A stretch of 64,000 nucleotides of DNA from Ectopseudomonas guguanensis (GTDB taxonomy: Bacteria; Pseudomonadota; Gammaproteobacteria; Pseudomonadales; Pseudomonadaceae). The stretch spans positions 124,001-188,000 of the forward strand of contig NZ_FNJJ01000010.1 in the NCBI RefSeq assembly GCF_900104265.1, read 5' to 3'. Made by a program: the position numbers and the translations under genes. Below are positions 57,897 through 64,000 of the stretch, in pieces. The notes below the pieces were generated by a model. It ran no database searches. It was not told where the DNA came from and saw nothing but the letters and a program-made list of their open reading frames with translations. The stretch's first letter is position 1. Every line of letters begins with the position of its first letter.

Positions 57897-58403
57897 TCAC
57901 TCTCCGGCCTGGTCGTCGGGCTTGGTCCTGGTACCTGGATCGACCATCAGCGGCATCAGGTGCAGCACCACCAGCACGATCACCGTGGACAGCACCGCGG
58001 TGGCCTCGCGGCCGAGGCCGACCGCCACGCCGATGGCGGCCGAGGCCCACAGGCCGGCGGCGGTGGTCAGGCCCTTGACGTCGGAGATGTTCTGGCCCTT
58101 GAGGATGGTGCCGGCGCCGAGAAAGCCGACACCGGCGGCGATGCCCTGGATCACCCGGCTCATGGCGTCGGCTTCGGCGCCGTCCTGTTCCAGGGCCATG
58201 ACGAAGATCGCCGCGCCCAGGCACACCAGCATGTGCGTGCGCATCCCGGCGGCCTTGCCCATCAGCTCGCGCTCGTAGCCGAGCAGCCCGCCAAGGAACA
58301 TGGCCAGAACCAGGCGCAGCGTGGCGCGGGTGATGTGTTCCACCTGGGCGAGGTCGGAGAACTCCTGCACCAGGGTGGTGAGAATTCGCTCGTATACGTC
58401 CAT
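57897..58403 (-). CDS. mgtC: MgtC/SapB-family membrane protein
   Basis: The protein is 168 residues with five hydrophobic helices. LGGLLGYERELMGKAAGMRTHMLVCLGAA and GVGFLGAGTIL are typical of MgtC/SapB. The C-terminal ACT-like domain of long MgtC proteins is absent. Relatives act in growth at low magnesium and in modulating the F-ATPase. It is divergent from the Rho_N gene. Confidence 0.88.
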   Translation of the reverse strand: MDVYERILTTLVQEFSDLAQVEHITRATLRLVLAMFLGGLLGYERELMGKAAGMRTHMLVCLGAAIFVMALEQDGAEADAMSRVIQGIAAGVGFLGAGTILKGQNISDVKGLTTAAGLWASAAIGVAVGLGREATAVLSTVIVLVVLHLMPLMVDPGTRTKPDDQAGE

Positions 58404-58431
58404 CGTCGTTCGATCTCCAGAGGTGCTGTTC

Positions 58432-58460
58432 TTCTGAGCGGCGCAGGCGCCCAGAGGTTC
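58432..58460 (-). promoter_or_regulatory. ECF-type promoter for mgtC
   Basis: Minus strand: GAACCT (-35), 17 bp, TCAGAA (-10), about 30 bp before the start codon. Confidence 0.65.
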
Positions 58461-58493
58461 GCTTGATCCTCACTGCCGGCCATCCGAAAGCGG

Positions 58494-58521
58494 GAACCTA
58501 TGCCGCTGGGCGCATTCCCTT
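58494..58521 (+). promoter_or_regulatory. ECF-type promoter for Rho_N protein, 16-bp spacing
   Basis: GAACCT (-35), 16 bp, TCCCTT (-10), about 32 bp before the ATG at 58554. Confidence 0.4.
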
Positions 58522-58553
58522 GTCTGGAGTTCAAGACAATCGGGAGAAGGCTC

Positions 58554-58934
58554 ATGCCCCGTGGCAGCAAGGACAAATACAGCGACAAGCAGAAGCGCAA
58601 GGCCGAGCACATCGAGGACAGCTACAAGGAACGCGGCGTCGCGCCGGACGAAGCCGAGGCACGCGCCTGGGCCACGGTCAACAAGCAGTCCGGCGGCGGC
58701 GACAAGGCCGGTGGCTCGGGACGCAAGACCAGTGCGGCCAGCAAGGAAGCTGCCCGCAAATCTTCGGCGCGGCGCGCAGCAGCCACCCGCGAAGGCACGC
58801 CGCGGCCCGGTCAGCGCCTGGAGGCGATGAGCAAGAGCGAACTGCTGGAGCTGGCGCGCAAGCGCGACATCGCCGGACGCTCGCGCATGCGCAAGGAGGA
58901 GCTGCTGCAGGCGCTGCGCAAGGCCAGCACCTGA
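58554..58934 (+). CDS. Rho_N-domain small basic protein (ChaB/plasmid-stabilisation-like N-terminus)
   Basis: The protein is 126 residues. The N-terminus KYSDKQKRKAEHIEDSYKERG with EAEARAWATVNKQSGG matches small stress proteins annotated as plasmid-stabilisation-like. A basic Ala/Lys/Ser linker follows, then a C-terminal Rho_N/SAP-like helix pair (MSKSELLELARKRDIAGRSR), suggesting nucleic-acid binding. GGGAGAA precedes the ATG. Confidence 0.75.
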   Translation: MPRGSKDKYSDKQKRKAEHIEDSYKERGVAPDEAEARAWATVNKQSGGGDKAGGSGRKTSAASKEAARKSSARRAAATREGTPRPGQRLEAMSKSELLELARKRDIAGRSRMRKEELLQALRKAST

Positions 58935-58979
58935 GGCACGTTGCCTCCTCGGGCAGTGACTCGGTCGACCTGAAGATCT

Positions 58980-59049
58980 CGTCATTCCCGCGCAGGCGGG
59001 AACCCAGAAGTACCCTGCGAGCCGGGCTCCCGCCTACGCTGCGGTGACG
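58980..59049. repeat. Imperfect inverted repeat between converging genes
   Basis: CGTCATTCCCGCGCAGGCGG at the left and its imperfect complement at the right (ending GCGGTGACG) flank about 15 bp. Such CGTCATTCCCGC repeats are widespread interspersed hairpins. It may terminate both the Rho_N and metallothionein transcripts. Confidence 0.55.
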
Positions 59050-59053
59050 TTTA

Positions 59054-59254
59054 TCAAGACGCCAGTTCGCGTTCACGCTCCACGCGCTCGCCGCAATCGC
59101 AGCCGGCGCTCTGGCACTGGACCATGCCCTTGGGATGGCGCTGCATGCAGGCCTCGCAGCAGTACACCAGATCATCGCCCGCAACTTCATGTACCCACTC
59201 GCGGGAATCGACCGCACAAGCGCAATGCGGACAGGCGCAGGTCGCTGCGCTCAT
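59054..59254 (-). CDS. pmtA: Bacterial metallothionein (BmtA/PmtA type)
   Basis: The protein is 66 residues with ten cysteines: CACPHCAC at the start, YCCEAC, then CQSAGCDCG, plus the ligand His in QRH. This is the BmtA-type zinc-ribbon-like metallothionein that binds Zn or Cd and is similar to P. aeruginosa PA2140. Its ATG overlaps the stop of the upstream acidic-protein gene, so the two are cotranscribed. Confidence 0.92.
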   Translation of the reverse strand: MSAATCACPHCACAVDSREWVHEVAGDDLVYCCEACMQRHPKGMVQCQSAGCDCGERVERERELAS

Positions 59255-59673
59255 GGCTCGCGCTCCCCGTCGCCGGGCACGACATCGTCGCTCCAGGGCT
59301 TGCCGTCGAGCGGTGCCGAACGTGCCAGCTCTGCTTCATCGAGGCCGAAGCCTCCTCCTACCTGGGTCTCGTCGACCACGCTGAGTTCTTCATCCAGAGG
59401 ACGATCACCACCACGTTCGAGTGGCGAGCGCGCGCCGCTGTCATCGATCAGGGTATCGGGGCTGAGGTCGTCGAGGCTGACGTTGTCCTCGTGCTCACTC
59501 TGGCCGAGCGTGGCGGCGCCGGTCAGGCCGATCTGCTCCTGCGCGCCCTCCGTGCCATCGCCATCCTGCCGCTGCGGTGGCTCGCCGGTGGCGAAGCTGT
59601 CCTGATCATCGCTGAAGTCCAGCGCCTGCTCGTCGATGGGTTGAGGGTCGGAACCTGAAGTGGTGTCTTTCAT
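59251..59673 (-). CDS. Acidic disordered protein upstream of metallothionein
   Basis: The protein is 140 residues, rich in Asp, Glu, Gly and Ser with few hydrophobics (IDEQALDFSDDQDSFATG), probably disordered. AAGGAGG precedes the ATG at 59673. It is translationally coupled to metallothionein. GAACCG lies at 59740-59745 with poor -10 match. The function is unknown; metal or water retention by acidic residues is speculation. Confidence 0.7.
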   Translation of the reverse strand: MKDTTSGSDPQPIDEQALDFSDDQDSFATGEPPQRQDGDGTEGAQEQIGLTGAATLGQSEHEDNVSLDDLSPDTLIDDSGARSPLERGGDRPLDEELSVVDETQVGGGFGLDEAELARSAPLDGKPWSDDVVPGDGEREP

Positions 59674-59743
59674 CGGATGCCTCCTTCGATCGATAAGGGT
59701 ACCGGGGCGACGGCGCATTCGCGCCATCGCCTGGACGCTCGGT

Positions 59744-60088
59744 TCAAGGCGAGATGGGATCGCTGGCCGGGAAGGTTTCCTCGACGGCATGATCCAGGCG
59801 GTTCTCCTGGCGCCCTTTCAGGCTGTCCATTTCCTTCTGCAGGCGCGGCAGCGCAGCACGCAGTTCGGCCACGCGCTCGCGCAGGCACTCCAGCTCGCTC
59901 TTGGGGTCGCTGATCAGCCCCTTGATCACGCAGTGGCCGCTCAGCCCGCGCTGCAGCAGTGCCGCGCCGCCAAGGGCCTTGAGCACACCCGAAGTGCCGC
60001 CCTGGCAGACACCGGCGACGATGGCAGTAGCACCCGTGGCGAGCGAGACAGCACGTTCCAGACGATGGACGTTTTGGGTCAGTGACAT
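59744..60088 (-). CDS. DUF2892 membrane protein with C-terminal FPASDP motif
   Basis: The protein is 114 residues. NVHRLERAVSLATGATAIVAGV and LKALGGAALLQRGLSGHC are the DUF2892 (YgaP-like) pair of helices, followed by a coiled-coil-like stretch and the tail AVEETFPASDP. AGGAG lies before the start at 60088. DUF2892 alone has no known activity. Confidence 0.82.
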   Translation of the reverse strand: MSLTQNVHRLERAVSLATGATAIVAGVCQGGTSGVLKALGGAALLQRGLSGHCVIKGLISDPKSELECLRERVAELRAALPRLQKEMDSLKGRQENRLDHAVEETFPASDPISP

Positions 60089-60141
60089 GGCGTTTCTCCT
60101 GATGGTTGCATGACGATTGCCGATAGCGGCGCCCGTGAGAT

Positions 60142-60170
60142 TTAGAAAGCCGCGCGGGCGCCAAAGGTTC
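60142..60170 (-). promoter_or_regulatory. ECF-type promoter for DUF2892 gene
   Basis: Minus strand: GAACCT (-35), then TTCTAA after 17 bp (or TCTAAA after 18 bp), about 54 bp before the start codon. Confidence 0.5.
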
Positions 60171-60194
60171 AGAGAATCGGGCCGGCGGCCCACG

Positions 60195-61361
60195 TCAGGG
60201 CCGCAGAATCACCTTGCGGCACTGCTCGCGGCGCGCATCGAACAGGCGATAGCCCTCGGCCGCATCGGCCAGGGGCATGCGGTGGCTGATGATGATTTCC
60301 GGTTTCAGCTCGCCGCGCTGGATGTGCTCCAGCAGCGTCGGCAATAGCGGATGCACGTGGGTCTGGCCCATCTTGAAGGTCAACCCCTTGTCGAAGGCAT
60401 CGCCGAACAGGAAGCCGTGGATGAAGCCGGCATAGACGCCCGGCACGCTGACCGTGCCGCCGCGGCGCACCGCCGCGATGCACTGGCGCAGCGCCACGCC
60501 GCTGCTGGCTTCCAGCTTGAGCGTGGTCAGCACGGTTTCGGTAAGGCTGCCCTTGGCCTCGAAGCCCACCGCATCGATCACCGCATCCACGCCGCGATGC
60601 CCGGGGGTCTGCTCGATGATGGCGCTGGCCGGGTCGTCGATCACATCGAAGTTGATCGGTATCACGCCGTAGGTCTGCTGGGCATAGGCCAGCCGGTAAT
60701 CGTGATGGTCGACCATGAAGATCTGCTCGGCACCGAGCATTCGCGCGCAGGCGGCGCTCATCAGTCCGACCGGGCCGGCACCGTAGATCGCCACGCGACT
60801 GCCGGGTTTGACGCCGGCGTTGACCACCGCCTGGTAGCCGGTGGGCAGGATGTCGGTGAGAAACAGCACCTGCTCGTCGTCGAGCACGTCCGGCACCTTG
60901 AACGGCCCGGCATTGGCCTTGGGCACGCGCACCAGTTCGGCCTGCCCGCCCGGCACGCCGCCATACAGGTGGCTGTAGCCGAACAGCGCCGCACCTGGCG
61001 GAATCTGCTTCTTGTTGAGGATCGCGCCGCGCCCGGGGTTGGTGGTTTCGCACGCCGCGTGCAGGTCCAGCTGGCAGAAGAAGCAGTCGCCGCAGGCGAT
61101 GACGAAGGGCACGATGACCCGGTCGCCCTTGCTCACCGCGGTGACCTGCGGGCCGACCTCCTCGACCACGCCCATGAATTCGTGGCCGAAGATGTCGCCG
61201 TCCTTCACCTGCGGAATCTTGCCGCGATACAGGTGCAGGTCGGAGCCGCAGATCGCCGTGGCGGTGACGCGCAGGATGATGTCATCGGGCTGCTCGATGA
61301 CCGGGTCGGGCACCCGTTCCACCCTGACGTCGCGGCTGCCGTGATAGGTCAATGCTTGCAT
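60195..61361 (-). CDS. Zinc-dependent alcohol dehydrogenase (medium-chain)
   Basis: The protein is 388 residues. C38 and H60-E61 suit catalytic zinc; C90, C93, C96 and C104 form the structural-zinc cluster; [11 protein letters not shown] binds NAD(P). It is a relative of the enzyme at 40024 with the same N-terminal layout but without its C-terminal extension. The substrate is unknown. It has an ECF-type promoter at 61392-61419. Confidence 0.88.
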   Translation of the reverse strand: MQALTYHGSRDVRVERVPDPVIEQPDDIILRVTATAICGSDLHLYRGKIPQVKDGDIFGHEFMGVVEEVGPQVTAVSKGDRVIVPFVIACGDCFFCQLDLHAACETTNPGRGAILNKKQIPPGAALFGYSHLYGGVPGGQAELVRVPKANAGPFKVPDVLDDEQVLFLTDILPTGYQAVVNAGVKPGSRVAIYGAGPVGLMSAACARMLGAEQIFMVDHHDYRLAYAQQTYGVIPINFDVIDDPASAIIEQTPGHRGVDAVIDAVGFEAKGSLTETVLTTLKLEASSGVALRQCIAAVRRGGTVSVPGVYAGFIHGFLFGDAFDKGLTFKMGQTHVHPLLPTLLEHIQRGELKPEIIISHRMPLADAAEGYRLFDARREQCRKVILRP

Positions 61362-61391
61362 GAGGCTTCTCCCGGATTAGGCATGTTCCTA

Positions 61392-61419
61392 TTCCGAAAT
61401 CGCCGCCGGGCAGATGTTC
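61392..61419 (-). promoter_or_regulatory. ECF-type promoter for dehydrogenase, 16-bp spacing
   Basis: Minus strand: GAACAT (-35), 16 bp, TCGGAA (-10, identical to that of glgE), about 31 bp before the start codon. Confidence 0.5.
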
Positions 61420-62554
61420 AGGCTATTTGCCGAACGTCCTGCAGGGCCGTCTGGCGCAGCAGCGCATCGACCACCGCGCAGGCGGCGGCGCGGTGATCGG
61501 CGCCACCGCTGCGGGCGCGGCGATACAGGCCGAGCTGCGCTTCGGCGCTGCCACCGAGGCGTGCCAGCCTGCGCGCATGGCCCACGATCCAGCGCTCGTC
61601 CGCCGGGATCTGCTCGGCGATGGCGGCCAGCAGCTGCTCCAGCCAGGCGGCGAACGGCAAGGTGCTCTGGCTGCGCGGCTCGATGAACAGTCCGCGCAGG
61701 CCGCGGCGCTTGGCACGCCAGCGATTTTCCAGGGTCAGGATGCGCGTCAGCGGATCGTCGAACCAGTCGTGGTGCGGCGCCTGCAGCGCATGCGCGAGCA
61801 TGGCGCGGAACAGCCCGGCGATGCACAGGGCGTCGTCCAGTTGCGGACAGGCGTCGGCGATGCGCAGCTCCAGCGTGGGAAAGCGCAACGACGGGCGGAT
61901 GTTCCACCACAGGTTGACGGCCGAGCCGATGCAGTCGGTATCGGTCATCACCTTCAGGTAACGCTGGTACTCGGCGTCATCGCGAAAGTGGTCGGGAATG
62001 CCCATGCGCGGCCATTCATCGCAGACCGCCTGGCGATAGCTCATCAGCCCGCAGGGCCGGCCGTCCCAGAACGGCGAGGACGCGCTCAGCCCGAGCAGCA
62101 AAGGCAGCCAGGGCGTCAGCCGGTTCATCAGGCGGATGCGATCGACGCCCTCCGGCACCCCCACGTGCACGTGCAGGCCGGCCAGCACGCTGCGGCTGGC
62201 GACGATGCGGTAATCGTCGAAGATCGCCCGGTAGCGCGCCATGTCGGTGGCCTGCACGCTGCGCCATTGCCCCAGCGGATGGGTGCCGGCGGCGAGAATG
62301 CCGCAACCGAACTCGCAGGCCAGCTCGGCCATGGTGCGGCGCGCCTGGCCGAGAAAGTCGCGCGCCTGCTCGAGGCTGTGCAACACCGGGGTCACCACCT
62401 CGAACTGGGCGGCGAACATCTCTCGCGTCACCCGCTGGCCCAGCGCGCGGCGACTGGATACGGCAAAGGCCTCGACCCCACGCTGCGCCACGCAGCGGCT
62501 TGCCAGGTCGGTGAGAAAGTACTCTTCCTCGATGCCGAAGGTGCTCGTGGTCAT
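61418..62554 (-). CDS. ybdK: YbdK-family carboxylate-amine ligase (glutamate-cysteine ligase type 2)
   Basis: The protein is 378 residues. It begins TFGIEEEYFL and has LHVHVGVPEGVDRIRLMNRL, the glutamate-cysteine ligase-like ATP/metal site. YbdK enzymes have weak gamma-glutamylcysteine ligase activity; the physiological substrate is unsettled. Start 62554 was chosen because MTTSTFGIEEEY is the family N-terminus. It is divergent from the heme-oxygenase-like gene. Confidence 0.88.
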   Translation of the reverse strand: MTTSTFGIEEEYFLTDLASRCVAQRGVEAFAVSSRRALGQRVTREMFAAQFEVVTPVLHSLEQARDFLGQARRTMAELACEFGCGILAAGTHPLGQWRSVQATDMARYRAIFDDYRIVASRSVLAGLHVHVGVPEGVDRIRLMNRLTPWLPLLLGLSASSPFWDGRPCGLMSYRQAVCDEWPRMGIPDHFRDDAEYQRYLKVMTDTDCIGSAVNLWWNIRPSLRFPTLELRIADACPQLDDALCIAGLFRAMLAHALQAPHHDWFDDPLTRILTLENRWRAKRRGLRGLFIEPRSQSTLPFAAWLEQLLAAIAEQIPADERWIVGHARRLARLGGSAEAQLGLYRRARSGGADHRAAACAVVDALLRQTALQDVRQIA

Positions 62555-62580
62555 GACCCGCCTACTCCCATGATTCCTGC

Positions 62581-62609
62581 AATTGAGGGCAGCCGTGCGG
62601 CTTGGGTTC
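62581..62609 (-). promoter_or_regulatory. ECF-type promoter for ybdK
   Basis: Minus strand: GAACCC (-35), 17 bp, TCAATT (-10), 27 bp before the start codon. Confidence 0.6.
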
Positions 62610-62649
62610 AACCTGTTTGACGCAGCGGCGGGCGGGGCGAATTTAGGTG

Positions 62650-62678
62650 GAATCTTTGTTCGGGCACAGCCCTCCTAA
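62650..62678 (+). promoter_or_regulatory. ECF-type promoter for heme-oxygenase-like gene
   Basis: GAATCT (-35), 17 bp, TCCTAA (-10), about 37 bp before the ATG at 62715. Confidence 0.5.
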
Positions 62679-62714
62679 GCAGAACATGGCCCCGATTTTC
62701 AGGAGACTTGATCC

Positions 62715-64000
62715 ATGTCGATCGCCAGTTTCATCGACACGCCCGCCGCGCAGCGCATTTCCTTCGTGGCTGCCACCGGTCCCTGGCAAAGCCTATATCG
62801 CCAGTTGCTGGACGAGCCCGAGCCGGGTCATCCGCAGGCCCGGGAGTTTCTTCTGGAATGCCTGCAGGAAGCCGCCCGGCTGCCCTGTGACTTGCCGAAC
62901 AGCCCCTTCGAGCTGGCCGACTGGTCGCTTCGCCATCACCAGCGCGTGACGGCCGACTATGCCCGCTACCTCGACGGGCGTCGTTCGGGCCAGGGGCGCC
63001 GCTACTTTCCGCGCAAGGCCCATGCCCTGCACTTTCTCCGCGCCGTGGCGCCGACCAAGCTGGTCGACGGCGCCTGGCTCTACGGTGCCCTGCCCCACTG
63101 GCGCGATCACCGCGTGTATCCACTGGTGCGCACCTATCTGGAAGAGCTGGGCGACGGGGTTGCCGAGCAGAATCACGTGTTGCTCTACCGCCAGCTGCTG
63201 GCCAGCCAGGGCTGCGAGGATGCGCTGGAACTGGACGACGCGCTGTATCGTCAGGGCGCCATCCAGCTCGCGCTGGGGCTGCTGATCGACGAGTTCCTGC
63301 CGGAGGTGATCGGCTACAACCTGGGCTACGAGCAGTTGCCGCTGCACCTGCTGATCAGCGCCTTCGAGCTCAACGAGCTGGATATCGATCCCTATTATTT
63401 CCAGCTGCACGTGACCATCGACAACGGCTCCAGTGGCCATGCCGCCAAGGCGGTGCAAAGCGTGCTGGACAACCTGCCGCGGGTCGGCGACGCGCAGGCC
63501 TTCTACCAGCGCGTCATGCGGGGCTATCTGCTCAACGACCTGGGTGTCGGTTCCACCGCCGTGATCGAGGGCTTCGACCTGCAGCAGGAGCTGCTACAGA
63601 TGCTCGAACGCAAGCGCAAGGTGGCCAGCCAGGTGCACTCCGACTATTGCCGCATCGAAGGGCGCACGGTGAACCAGTGGCTGGGCAGCGCCGACAACCT
63701 GGGCGGTTTTCTCGAGGCGCTGCAGCGCAACGGCTGGATAAGACGCGACAGGGACCCGGCCGACAGCCGTTTCTGGCGTCTGGTGCAGGGTCAGGGCGCC
63801 GCCATGTTCGGCGTGTTCAGCCCCTACGAGCGCCAGCTGCTGCACGACTGGATCGCCGGCCAGTGGCAGCCGGCCGAGCAGCGTCCGCCATTTCGCGCAC
63901 GCCGCACCAGTCAGGTCGCCACGCCTCCCGACGCCACCGCGCAACAGGGCGAGCTGGACCGCGAGCGCCGCGAGATGCTCGGGCAACTGCGCGGCCTGGA
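62715..64000 (+). CDS. Iron-containing redox enzyme family protein (heme-oxygenase-like fold), cut by right edge
   Basis: The frame is open from the ATG at 62715 to the right edge, at least 428 residues. CAGGAG precedes the start. The central region LGLLIDEFLPEVIGYNLGYEQLPL and the following ELNELDIDPYYFQLHVTIDNGSSGHAAKAV match the iron-containing redox enzyme family (heme-oxygenase-like diiron oxidases), with Glu and His ligands at E and H in these motifs. The substrate is unknown. The C-terminus lies beyond the window. Confidence 0.78.
   Translation, partial: MSIASFIDTPAAQRISFVAATGPWQSLYRQLLDEPEPGHPQAREFLLECLQEAARLPCDLPNSPFELADWSLRHHQRVTADYARYLDGRRSGQGRRYFPRKAHALHFLRAVAPTKLVDGAWLYGALPHWRDHRVYPLVRTYLEELGDGVAEQNHVLLYRQLLASQGCEDALELDDALYRQGAIQLALGLLIDEFLPEVIGYNLGYEQLPLHLLISAFELNELDIDPYYFQLHVTIDNGSSGHAAKAVQSVLDNLPRVGDAQAFYQRVMRGYLLNDLGVGSTAVIEGFDLQQELLQMLERKRKVASQVHSDYCRIEGRTVNQWLGSADNLGGFLEALQRNGWIRRDRDPADSRFWRLVQGQGAAMFGVFSPYERQLLHDWIAGQWQPAEQRPPFRARRTSQVATPPDATAQQGELDRERREMLGQLRGL

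Noticed and set aside
59717..59745. ECF-type promoter before the acidic-protein/metallothionein operon
   Set aside because: GAACCG is present on the minus strand, but the paired hexamer (GCGAAT) lacks TC at 16-18 bp, so I did not count it.

Overview
The window is high-GC Pseudomonas-type chromosomal DNA (about 11.1 kb to the right edge) with a mobile, accessory block on its left (1 to about 11.1 kb). The core gene content resembles the stress-gene region around PA2134-PA2190 of P. aeruginosa: catalase HPII, ferritin-like proteins, glycogen/trehalose genes, cardiolipin synthase and metallothionein. I judge the genus from gene content, codon use and gene order by eye; the species is not determined. 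I saw no tRNA, rRNA or CRISPR array.

Layout. 1-3352: a nickel/cobalt cassette, with a His-rich secreted protein and hupE (cut by the window edge) divergent from a CsoR/RcnR-family sensor, an RcnA exporter, a YqaA-type membrane protein and a short TraX-like protein. 3399-5768: a Tn4651-type cointegrate-resolution module (TnpS/TnpT) without its TnpA, and a small BPSL0761-family gene. 5886-10796: an AT-rich Tn7-like transposition operon tnsA-tnsB-tnsC-tniQ. 10797-11249: AT-rich junction with inverted repeats and an unlisted 58-codon ORF. 11250-17445: ferritin-like and four-helix-bundle proteins, a FAD/Rieske oxidoreductase and a ClpP-like protease. 17941-23620: a caa3-type cytochrome oxidase operon (CuA-cytochrome c fusion, subunit I+III fusion, CtaG). 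23967-29119: small membrane proteins, KatE, DUF4142 and CinA. 29348-39842: glgA-treZ-malQ-treY-DUF2934-glgX. 40024-44268: alcohol dehydrogenase plus the ybhP-clsB-ybhN trio. 44743-47202: glgP. 47386-50152: DUF3182, hydrolase and CBS genes. 50293-57753: glgE-treS-glgB. 57897-64000: MgtC, Rho_N protein, metallothionein, DUF2892, a second zinc dehydrogenase, YbdK, and an iron-dependent heme-oxygenase-like protein cut by the right edge.

How it works together. The carbohydrate genes make two linked routes between alpha-glucan and trehalose: TreY/TreZ release trehalose from glucan, and TreS-maltokinase, GlgE and GlgB turn trehalose/maltose into branched glucan, with GlgA, GlgP, GlgX and MalQ as synthase and trimming enzymes. 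No glgC is present here. Around them are peroxide, iron, metal and membrane-maintenance functions, so the core block reads as an abiotic-stress (oxidative, osmotic, desiccation) region.

The most interesting signal I found is not a gene. About twenty of some 28 core transcription units have, in front of them, the same ECF-sigma-like promoter, GAAC(NN)-N17-TC, most with exactly 17 bp between the two hexamers. Sites lie on both strands and often in divergent pairs (katE/DUF4142, cinA/glgA, mgtC/Rho_N, ybdK/heme-oxygenase-like). This suggests a single extracytoplasmic-type sigma factor, AlgU or a relative, controls nearly the whole block. No sigma gene lies in the window.
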